Source: an uncultured Methylococcaceae bacterium (GTDB lineage: Bacteria; Pseudomonadota; Gammaproteobacteria; Methylococcales; Methylomonadaceae). From it: a stretch of DNA of 18,629 nucleotides. Below the pieces are notes generated by a model that was given only the letters and a program-made list of their open reading frames with translations, was not told the origin of the DNA and did not search any database. Where the stretch lies: assembly GCA_903873045.1 (NCBI GenBank), contig CAIQND010000052.1, forward strand, positions 1 to 18,629, in the 5' to 3' direction. This document shows, piece after piece, positions 12,484-18,629 of this stretch (the stretch's first letter is position 1; each line of letters opens with the position of its first letter). The position numbers and the translations under genes are program-made.

Positions 12484-14304
12484 ATGCACTTATTTATTCA
12501 AGATCTCGCAGAAACAAATCGCTATCAGGCAACTCGTTTGTTGTCTATTCTACGGGCGATTCAAACACGTTATCATTACATTCCCAAAGTCGCGATAGAG
12601 CAGTTGGCGGAGTTGTTAGATATCCCCCGTACCCAGATTATCAGTGTCGTTGAATTTTACAGCTTTTTTCATTTGTCACCGCGCGGACAATACGAAATTT
12701 TGATCAGTGATTCCATTACCGATCACATGTTGGGCAAGAAAAGTATGCTCGATTATTTTTCGAAAAAGCTAAAGGTGGCCGTTGGTGAGGTGCGGCAAGA
12801 CGGGGTGGTTAGTTTGGATAACACGTCCTGTACCGGGCTCTGTGATCAAGGCCCGGCTGGCTTGGTTAACGGTTATGCGTTAAGCCGACTTGACCATCCC
12901 CGAATTGACCAAATCACCGATTTAATTAATCAACAAAAACCACTGGAAGAATGGCCTCCCGAGTTATTTTTGGTTGAGGATAATATCCAGATGCCTGATT
13001 TATTGCTGGCTCATCCCATCAAGCACGGGGCTGCGCTGACTGCCATGTTTAATCGGGGCGCACAGGAAACGTTAGCGGAAATTAGTTTTGCCGAGTTGCG
13101 GGGACGTGGGGGAGCAGGCTATAACACCGCCTGGAAATGGCATTTGTGTTATGAGGGGCCTGAAGAAGACTCATTTTGTGATATCGCTACGCACAAACAG
13201 CAGCAACGCTATGTGGTTTGTAATGCCGATGAAGGCGAACCGGGTACTTTTAAAGACCGGGTGTTATTAAATACTTATGCGCATCAGGTATTTGAAGGTA
13301 TGACGTTATGTGCTGCGATTATCGGTGCTGATCATGGTCTTTTATATTTGCGCGGCGAGTATCTGCATCTTTACGAAAAGCTTCAAGGTATTTTGGAGGC
13401 CCGTCGGCAGGCCGGTTTGTTGGGTAATAATATTCTCAAGAAGGGCTTGAATTTTGATATTGAAATTTGTCTGGGTGCCGGTGCTTATATCTGCGGTGAA
13501 GAATCTGCGTTGATAGAATCGCTGGAAGGAAAAATGGGCATTCCCCGTAATCGTCCACCTTATCCTGTTACGCAAGGGTATTTAGGCAAACCCACGGTGA
13601 TTAACAATGTTGAAACTTTTATGGCGGCAGCCAGTATTGCCATAAATGGCGGCGACTGGTTTGCCAATGTCGGTACAGAAAAATCAAAAGGCACCAAAAT
13701 ATTGAGTATTTGCGGTGACTGTGCCCGTCCCGGCATTTACGAATATCCTTTCGGCACGTCTATCCAGACTGTGCTGGATGATTGCGGGGCCAGCGATGTC
13801 CTGGGCGTGCAAATTGGCGGGCCGTCAGGTACTTTTATTGCCAACCACGAATTTGAAAGGCAACTGGCTTTTGAAGATTTAGCTACTGGCGGCTCATTTA
13901 TTGTTTTTAATAACAGTCGAAACATTCTTGAAATTGTTAATAATTTTATCCATTTTTTTGCTCACGAAAGTTGCGGATTTTGTACGCCTTGCCGTGTGGG
14001 TACTTCGTTATTAAAAAAACAGTTGGATAAAATTATTGAAGGTCATGGTTCAGCGGGGGATGTGGTCGCCCTTGAAGAACTCTGTCAGTTAATTAAAACC
14101 CAAAGCCACTGCGGCTTGGGGCAGACCGCTGCCAATCCTGTGTTAACCACTCTGGAACGCTATCCTGAATTGTATCAAAGCCAATTGAAAAAAATCAGTT
14201 ATGAACCGGGATTTGATTTGGATGGCGCTTTGGAAACAGCACGGAGATTGGCAAAGCGTAACGATACCGGTGCGCATTTAGCTCAAATCGAGGACGAATC
14301 ATGA
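12484..14304 (+). CDS. hoxF: NAD-reducing hydrogenase, diaphorase flavin subunit HoxF
   Basis: FMN- and NAD-binding subunit of the bidirectional NiFe hydrogenase (group 3d), fusing a NuoE-like domain (about 1-165) to a NuoF-like domain (about 175-590). The flavin/NAD motifs are GRGGAGYNTAWKW (207-219), CNADEGEPGTFKDR (246-259) and GAGAYICGEESALIES (331-346). The [4Fe-4S] ligands are Cys497, Cys500, Cys503 and Cys543. In the NuoE domain only Cys116 and Cys120 (TSCTGLCDQGP) are seen; the first two canonical cysteines are replaced (residues 72-81, ILISDSITDH), so a standard four-Cys [2Fe-2S] site is not possible. ATG at 12484 has AAGGA upstream. Overlaps hoxU by four bases. 606 residues is the normal length. 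A separate hoxE is not present, as expected for the fused form. Confidence 0.96.
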   Translation: MHLFIQDLAETNRYQATRLLSILRAIQTRYHYIPKVAIEQLAELLDIPRTQIISVVEFYSFFHLSPRGQYEILISDSITDHMLGKKSMLDYFSKKLKVAVGEVRQDGVVSLDNTSCTGLCDQGPAGLVNGYALSRLDHPRIDQITDLINQQKPLEEWPPELFLVEDNIQMPDLLLAHPIKHGAALTAMFNRGAQETLAEISFAELRGRGGAGYNTAWKWHLCYEGPEEDSFCDIATHKQQQRYVVCNADEGEPGTFKDRVLLNTYAHQVFEGMTLCAAIIGADHGLLYLRGEYLHLYEKLQGILEARRQAGLLGNNILKKGLNFDIEICLGAGAYICGEESALIESLEGKMGIPRNRPPYPVTQGYLGKPTVINNVETFMAAASIAINGGDWFANVGTEKSKGTKILSICGDCARPGIYEYPFGTSIQTVLDDCGASDVLGVQIGGPSGTFIANHEFERQLAFEDLATGGSFIVFNNSRNILEIVNNFIHFFAHESCGFCTPCRVGTSLLKKQLDKIIEGHGSAGDVVALEELCQLIKTQSHCGLGQTAANPVLTTLERYPELYQSQLKKISYEPGFDLDGALETARRLAKRNDTGAHLAQIEDES

Positions 14305-15020
14305 GTAAATCAATCACTATTGATGGCAACACCGTTCCTTTTGAAGAGGGACAAACCATCATGGAAGCCGCCACAGCGGCAGGTGTTTATATTCCGCATT
14401 TATGTCATCATCCGGAATTTACTCCGCATGGCAGTTGTAAGTTGTGTAATGTAAAAGTGAATGGTCGTGTTTGTTCAGCCTGTACTTTTCCGGCCATGGA
14501 AGGTCAGCAGGTGCTTAATAACACCCAAGAATTAACCGATGACCGGCAGCTTATTACTCAAATGTTGTTTGTGGAAGGCAATCATTTTTGCCCCTCCTGC
14601 GAAAAAACGGGTAACTGCCAGTTACAGGCCGTTGCTTATCATTTGAATATGCTCGACAATCATTTTCCGCTTTTTTATCCCGCCCGAAAAGTTGACGCGT
14701 CTCATGCCGAGGTTATGATTGATCATAATCGCTGTATTTTTTGTACTTTGTGCGTTAGAGCCAGTCAGCAAAAAGACGGCAAGGATGTGTTTGCGATCAG
14801 TGGGCGCGGTCTTAATAAGCATCTGCTTGTTAATGCACAAAGCGGTTTGTTAAAAGACACGGATATTGAGGCGACCGATCAGGCTGCGCACATTTGTCCA
14901 ACCGGTGCCATTCTGATTAAGCACACGGCTTATCAAGTGCCGATTGGTGAACGTATTTACGATCATAAACAAATTGATCAAGTCAGTTTAGATTCGGAGA
15001 ATCCTCAACATGGCAAATAA
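14301..15020 (+). CDS. hoxU: NAD-reducing hydrogenase, diaphorase iron-sulfur subunit HoxU
   Basis: Relays electrons between HoxF and the hydrogenase module; related to the N-terminal part of NuoG. An N-terminal [2Fe-2S] ferredoxin domain has Cys35, Cys46, Cys49 and Cys58/61 (HLCHHPEF, GSCKLCN, VCSAC). Next comes His95-Cys97-Cys100-Cys106 (NHFCPSCEKTGNC), a His/Cys-ligated [4Fe-4S]. A further cluster uses Cys145, Cys148, Cys151 and Cys199 (RCIFCTLCVRAS, then HICPTGA). 239 residues, typical. The start overlaps the end of hoxF by four bases and the end overlaps hoxY by 11, so translation is coupled. Confidence 0.96.
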   Translation: MSKSITIDGNTVPFEEGQTIMEAATAAGVYIPHLCHHPEFTPHGSCKLCNVKVNGRVCSACTFPAMEGQQVLNNTQELTDDRQLITQMLFVEGNHFCPSCEKTGNCQLQAVAYHLNMLDNHFPLFYPARKVDASHAEVMIDHNRCIFCTLCVRASQQKDGKDVFAISGRGLNKHLLVNAQSGLLKDTDIEATDQAAHICPTGAILIKHTAYQVPIGERIYDHKQIDQVSLDSENPQHGK

Positions 15021-15549
15021 AATTAGAGTTGCAACGACCTCGCTGGCCGGTTGTTTTGGTTGTCACATGTCCTTTCTTGATATTGATGAACGCATGTTGC
15101 AATTAGTGGAACATGTTGAATTTGACCGTTCACCCATTACCGATATAGAACACTGCACAAACTGCGACATCGGTTTGATTGAAGGGGGCGTGTGTAATTC
15201 AGAAAACGTGCATGTATTGCGTGAGTTTAGACAAAACTGCAAGATTTTGGTGGCGGTCGGTGCGTGTGCTATTAACGGCGGCTTGCCTGCGATGCGTAAT
15301 TTTATCCCTCTGGAAGAATGCCTCAATGAAGCGTATTTGGATGGCATTGGTGTTGAGAATGCGCAAATACCCAGCGATCCTGAGCTGCCCTTATTATTGG
15401 ATAAAGTGCGTCCGCTTCATGAAGTCGTAAAAATAGATTATTTTTTACCCGGCTGCCCACCTTCGGCCGATGTGTTCTGGAAGTTTTTGACCGATTTAAT
15501 TGAAGGGCGCGAGCCTTCGTTGCCTTATGAATTAGTGCATTATGATTGA
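15010..15549 (+). CDS. hoxY: NAD-reducing hydrogenase, small subunit HoxY
   Basis: Small subunit of the hydrogenase dimer; it carries the single proximal [4Fe-4S] cluster and docks the large subunit. Ligands are Cys15 and Cys18 (LAGCFGCHMSFLD), Cys86 (VGACAINGG) and Cys149 (LPGCPPSAD). No Tat signal peptide, so the enzyme is cytoplasmic. 179 residues, as in other HoxY proteins. It overlaps hoxU by 11 bases. The next operon gene would normally be hoxH; here a toxin-antitoxin pair and a small Cys-rich gene come between. Confidence 0.96.
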   Translation: MANKIRVATTSLAGCFGCHMSFLDIDERMLQLVEHVEFDRSPITDIEHCTNCDIGLIEGGVCNSENVHVLREFRQNCKILVAVGACAINGGLPAMRNFIPLEECLNEAYLDGIGVENAQIPSDPELPLLLDKVRPLHEVVKIDYFLPGCPPSADVFWKFLTDLIEGREPSLPYELVHYD

Positions 15550-15575
15550 TCGACGTAAGTAACAGAGAAAAAACC

Positions 15576-15809
15576 ATGTATACGCTTTATAAAATCAATG
15601 CTGATGATTTAAACGAAAATTTTTTGGCATCATTAAAAGCACAGTTTCAACACAAAGAAATTGAGATTTCTATTTGCGAAACAGCACAAGCCGAACGGGA
15701 TGAAACTGACTATTTATTACGCAATCCGGTTAATAAAGCACATTTATTAAAAGCCATAGACAATGTTAATAAAGGCAATTATGTAACCATCGATTCAAAT
15801 GACCTGTAA
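15576..15809 (+). CDS. YefM/Phd-family antitoxin
   Basis: Small partner of the adjacent YoeB-like toxin (77 aa). The ATG at 15576 is preferred to an earlier TTG because a purine-rich stretch (AGAGAA) precedes it and it gives a usual size. The C-terminal section LLKAIDNVNKGNYVTIDSNDL is the toxin-binding tail; the N-terminal part (MYTLYKINADDL) does not show the usual YefM opening, so family placement relies on the position and C-terminus. Antitoxins of this type neutralise the toxin and repress the operon. Its TAA overlaps the toxin ATG by one base. Operon transcription from its own promoter is possible; none was recognised in the 26-bp gap after hoxY. Confidence 0.72.
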   Translation: MYTLYKINADDLNENFLASLKAQFQHKEIEISICETAQAERDETDYLLRNPVNKAHLLKAIDNVNKGNYVTIDSNDL

Positions 15810-16069
15810 TGAATGTTACTTTTGAACAAGGTGCTTTTGATGATTTTACTGATTGGGCGACTGAGGATAAAAAGCTTTATAAACGTCTAGTTAGTTTAAT
15901 TAAAGAAACTACGCGCAATCCATATACCGGATTGGGTAAACCCGAATCCTTAAAACATGAGTTACAAGGGTATTGGTCGCGTCGCATTAATGACGAGCAT
16001 CGTTTAGTGTATAAAATTGAAACCGACAGACTCATTATTATTAGCTGTAGATACCATTATAAAAAATAG
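15809..16069 (+). CDS. yoeB: YoeB/Txe-family ribosome-dependent mRNA endonuclease toxin
   Basis: RelE-superfamily toxin that cuts mRNA in the ribosome A site. At 86 residues it has normal length, and the catalytic residues fall at the E. coli YoeB numbers: Glu46 (GKPESLKHE), Arg65 (NDEHRLVY) and His83 with Tyr84 (CRYHYKK). The core motif LKHELQGYWSRRI followed by HRLVYKI is diagnostic. The start overlaps the antitoxin stop by one base (TAATG), ensuring coupled translation. It lies between hoxY and hoxH in the same direction. Confidence 0.94.
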   Translation: MNVTFEQGAFDDFTDWATEDKKLYKRLVSLIKETTRNPYTGLGKPESLKHELQGYWSRRINDEHRLVYKIETDRLIIISCRYHYKK

Positions 16070-16144
16070 CGGGCAGGTTGGGAGAGTAACTCAAGCTTTT
16101 TGAGTCATCAGCTAAATATTGCATCGTTTCCAGGAGGGGAAGCC

Positions 16145-16405
16145 GTGGAACGGTATAATCAGTGCAACTTGACCAAACAGAATATGACAGAATTAATTTT
16201 GGAATCAGTAATCCAGTGCCCTGAATGTGGCTTTAAAAAACAAGAACTCATGCCAACGGATGCCTGCCTGTATTTTTACCCATGCACCCATTGTCAGGTA
16301 TTATTAAAGCCGAAGCTGGGTGATTGTTGTGTTTTTTGTTCTTATGGAACCGTCCAGTGCCCTCCGATACAAGCTGGGCAGTCTTGTTGTTCCAACCAAC
16401 TTTAG
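16145..16405 (+). CDS. GDCCVxC-domain small cysteine-rich protein
   Basis: A small protein (86 aa from GTG at 16145). Its central motif is GDCCVFCSYG, with earlier CPECGF and later CPPIQ, matching the GDCCVxC family, in which some members use selenocysteine. This one uses Cys. The role is unknown; the pattern suggests a metal-binding or redox protein. The start is uncertain: a strong AGGAGG (16132-16137) lies seven bases before the GTG, while an ATG at 16184 (MTELILESVIQCPECG) fits the family N-terminus but has no ribosome-binding site. The protein carries three CxxC pairs (CPEC, CTHC, CVFC) plus additional cysteines near the C-terminus (CCSNQL). It lies ten bases before hoxH. Confidence 0.75.
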   Translation: MERYNQCNLTKQNMTELILESVIQCPECGFKKQELMPTDACLYFYPCTHCQVLLKPKLGDCCVFCSYGTVQCPPIQAGQSCCSNQL

Positions 16406-16414
16406 AGAATTATT

Positions 16415-17917
16415 ATGTACCAACATTTAGAAACAGCCAAAAATACAGAAAATTTGAAGCGCGTCGTTGTTGACCCAGTCTCTCGGGTCGAAGGACACGG
16501 CAAGGTCACTTTGTTGCTGGATGCCGATAATAAAGTCCAGCAAGCCCGATTGCATATTGTTGAGTTTCGGGGATTTGAGCGTTTTATACAAGGCCGCCCT
16601 TATTGGGAATTGCCGGTTTTGGTACAGCGTTTATGCGGAATTTGTCCGGTAAGTCATCATTTAGCTGCCGCCAAAGCGATAGACCAATTGGTCGGTATTG
16701 ACCCGGAAAATCTTCCGGTATCCGCCGATAAACTGAGACGCTTGCTGCATTTTGGGCAAGTGTTTCAATCCCACGCCCTGCATTTCTTTCATTTATCCAG
16801 CCCGGATTTATTGTTTGGTTTTGAAAGCGATATTAGCAAACGTTCTATTGTTGCCGTGCTGGGTGCCTATCCCGACTTGGGTGTCCAAGGCGTAAAGATG
16901 CGTAAATATGGACAGGAAGTGATACGCATGGTGTCCGGCAAACGCGTTCACGGCACGTGTGCCATTCCTGGCGGCATGAATAAATCATTAAGCAAAGCCG
17001 AACGTGATTACTTGCTGGAAGATATTGATCAAATGATTGAATGGTCGGCGGCTTCCGTTGCGCTGATTAAAAAAGTGCATTGCTCCAACCTGCCTTATTA
17101 CGATGACTTTGCCACCATACGCTCTAATTACCTGGGCTTAATCAAGCCGGATGGTGCCTTGGAACTTTACCATGGCGGCATTCGCGCGAAAAATGCCAAC
17201 GGCGAAACGATTATGGATCATGTCGATTATTGTCAATATAATGACTATATCCATGAAGAAGTGCGCTCATGGACTTACATGAAATTTCCTTATTTGTTAT
17301 CGATGGGCAAGGAAAACGGTTGGTATCGAGTGGGGCCGCTGGCTCGCGTCAATAATTGTGATTCCATTAACACGCCGTTAGCCGAAGCCGCCCGGGTAGA
17401 ATTTAAAGCACACAGCAACGAAGCGATGGTTCATAGCACACTGGCGTTTCATTGGGCGCGTTTGATTGAAACCCTGCATTGCGCCGAAAGCATTAAAACA
17501 CTACTCCATGATCCAGACATCATGGGTCATGATTTAGTGGCGCAAGGCGAAAAACGTTATGAAGGGGTGGGCGTTATTGAAGCACCGCGCGGCACGCTGT
17601 TTCATCATTATCAAGTCGATGAAAATGACATCGTCACCAAGGCCAATTTAATCGTTTCAACCACCAGCAACAACATGGCGATGAATGAATCTGTTCGGCA
17701 AGTGGCGGCAGAATATTTATCAGGCCGAGAATTGACCGAGCCACTATTAAATAATCTGGAAGTGGCAATTCGTGCTTATGATCCCTGTTTGTCTTGTGCA
17801 ACCCACGCAATGGGGAAAATGCCGTTGCAGTTGGAATTGATTGATGTCGAAGGTAAGTTAATCGATAAGCTGGTTAAACACAGTAGCGGTGAAATTGAAC
17901 GGGCCGTCCATGATTAA
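16415..17917 (+). CDS. hoxH: NAD-reducing hydrogenase, large subunit HoxH
   Basis: Carries the NiFe(CN)2CO active site. L1 motif RLCGICPVSHH supplies Cys74 and Cys77; L2 motif DPCLSCATHAMG supplies Cys458 and Cys461. The first 30 residues (PVSRVEGHGKVTL) are the usual RxEGH opening. 500 residues. The precursor has a 36-residue C-terminal extension after His464, removed by HoxW once nickel is inserted. The start is ATG at 16415. The last eight bases overlap hoxW. No Tat leader, so cytoplasmic. The two upstream small genes do not alter this gene. Confidence 0.97.
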   Translation: MYQHLETAKNTENLKRVVVDPVSRVEGHGKVTLLLDADNKVQQARLHIVEFRGFERFIQGRPYWELPVLVQRLCGICPVSHHLAAAKAIDQLVGIDPENLPVSADKLRRLLHFGQVFQSHALHFFHLSSPDLLFGFESDISKRSIVAVLGAYPDLGVQGVKMRKYGQEVIRMVSGKRVHGTCAIPGGMNKSLSKAERDYLLEDIDQMIEWSAASVALIKKVHCSNLPYYDDFATIRSNYLGLIKPDGALELYHGGIRAKNANGETIMDHVDYCQYNDYIHEEVRSWTYMKFPYLLSMGKENGWYRVGPLARVNNCDSINTPLAEAARVEFKAHSNEAMVHSTLAFHWARLIETLHCAESIKTLLHDPDIMGHDLVAQGEKRYEGVGVIEAPRGTLFHHYQVDENDIVTKANLIVSTTSNNMAMNESVRQVAAEYLSGRELTEPLLNNLEVAIRAYDPCLSCATHAMGKMPLQLELIDVEGKLIDKLVKHSSGEIERAVHD

Positions 17918-18476
17918 ACCGGTTCTGTTGTTTGGCTATGGCAATCTCAGTCGTGGCGATGATGCGCTGGGGCCGTTATTGCTGGAATATGTTGAAAGCC
18001 ACTGTGACCTGCAAGCGATTGAAATACTCAGTGACTTTCAGTTGCAAATCGAACACGCGCTGGATTTGGAAAACCGATCCTTGGTGTTATTTGTTGATGC
18101 CTCGGTTTCCTGTGTCGGCGCGTTTGATTTCGTGCAGCTTGAGCCTGCCAGAGACGACAGTTATACCACGCACACGATGAGTCCTGCGGCCGTTTTGGAT
18201 GTCTATCAATCGATAAAAAAACAAACGCCGCCACCGTGTTTTTTACTGAGCATTAAAGCGGAAAAACTTGAGCTGGGTGAAGGTTTAAGTGCGCCAGCAA
18301 AAAACCATTTGGATCAGGCCTGTCAGTTTGCGGGACAATTATTAAAAAATCCTGACCTTAACATTTGGCTACAACAAGTAAATGCTGTGCAGCACATTGC
18401 TAAGGAATACGCACGAAATAACTTAGACATCTTGCTCCCTCTCCCTTCGGGAGAGGGTTGGGGTGAGGGGATATAA
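17910..18476 (+). CDS. hoxW: Hydrogenase maturation protease HoxW
   Basis: Cuts the C-terminal extension from HoxH after nickel insertion (M52/HybD-like family). The nickel-sensing acidic residues and His are visible: Asp17/18 in GYGNLSRGDDALGP, Asp63 in FVDASV and His88 in YTTHTMSP. The ATG at 17910 overlaps the hoxH end and is preferred over a GTG at 17889. At 188 residues it is longer than usual: the final 14 or so residues (LLPLPSGEGWGEGI) are encoded by a dispersed repeat at 18434-18469. The catalytic part is complete. It is the last recognisable gene of the operon in the window. Confidence 0.92.
   Translation: MIKPVLLFGYGNLSRGDDALGPLLLEYVESHCDLQAIEILSDFQLQIEHALDLENRSLVLFVDASVSCVGAFDFVQLEPARDDSYTTHTMSPAAVLDVYQSIKKQTPPPCFLLSIKAEKLELGEGLSAPAKNHLDQACQFAGQLLKNPDLNIWLQQVNAVQHIAKEYARNNLDILLPLPSGEGWGEGI
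18434..18469. repeat. 36-bp dispersed palindromic repeat ending hoxW
   Basis: Matches 33 of 36 bases of the reverse complement of 6565-6600. Its core forms a hairpin of CCCTCTCCC and GGGAGAGGG around a two-base loop (TT/C). It encodes the last codons of hoxW and may also help end transcription. Confidence 0.75.
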
Positions 18477-18629
18477 ATGGTCAAGTTATTTCATGCACGT
18501 TCCTAAGGCGATAACCTTAAACTCAAAAACAGTAAGTCCGGACTTTGTTGCATGACTTGTGACAGTTTGAGATGTTTCGGTTTAACCAATGCATCACCCC
18601 CGTTAACTTGCTAATGACACACTTAGCTA
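18477..18629. other. Terminal 153 bp without a recognised gene
   Basis: No frame or RNA is recognised. A small palindrome AGTCCGGACT lies at 18535-18544. The hox maturation genes hypABCDEF, if present, are outside the window. Confidence 0.5.

Noticed and set aside
1..18629. CRISPR array or tRNA gene
   Set aside because: No regularly spaced direct repeats and no tRNA cloverleaf were found; the only tRNA-like structure is the tmRNA end.

Overview
The window looks like a chromosomal segment of a gammaproteobacterium. The tmRNA resembles the E. coli one, the codon use is moderately AT-rich, and the cobalamin and NAD-reducing hydrogenase genes fit a type I methanotroph (Methylococcales). The assignment to Methylococcales is inference; nothing in the window names the species.

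Left end (1-2690): the end of an integrated genetic element, all genes on the minus strand. A tyrosine recombinase of the P4/DUF4102 type sits directly beside the 3' end of ssrA (tmRNA). It is followed by a very small membrane protein, an unrecognised 249-aa protein and the 5' part of an AlpA-type excision/regulatory gene cut by the window edge. The integrase promoter carries three copies of a 10-bp TATACCGT(C/T)A box. The element continues beyond base 1, so its far attachment site is not visible.

Centre-left (2692-4260): complete tmRNA with tag ANDENYSMALAA, then two cold-shock protein genes. About 630 bp, consisting of the 5' end of tmRNA plus csp plus the csp leader and promoter, is tandemly duplicated. 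The second tmRNA piece is truncated and has lost its tRNA-like end, but its PK1 pseudoknot is intact, with one compensatory base-pair change in each of the two stems relative to the real tmRNA. Both csp leaders contain a matching 21-22 codon upstream ORF. These are the most unusual signals in the window.

Centre (4300-6826): a palindromic repeat element, a convergently placed two-gene unit on the minus strand (M14-type zinc carboxypeptidase-like protein overlapping an alpha/beta hydrolase) and an intergenic stretch full of palindromic repeats.

Cobalamin block (6827-12142, plus strand): cobS-cobC-cobD(threonine-phosphate decarboxylase)-[108 bp]-cobQ-cbiB-cobU. Together these amidate cobyric acid precursors, make and attach the aminopropanol phosphate arm, activate cobinamide with GTP, join the lower ligand and remove the last phosphate. 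cobT and corrin-ring genes are not in the window. No cobalamin riboswitch was recognised.

Hydrogenase block (12484-18476, plus strand): hoxF-hoxU-hoxY, then a YefM/YoeB toxin-antitoxin pair and a small cysteine-rich GDCCVxC protein, then hoxH-hoxW. HoxFU is the NAD(H)-oxidising diaphorase module, HoxYH the NiFe hydrogenase module and HoxW the protease that matures HoxH. Two genes, cobD and hoxW, end inside repeat sequences that encode their last residues.
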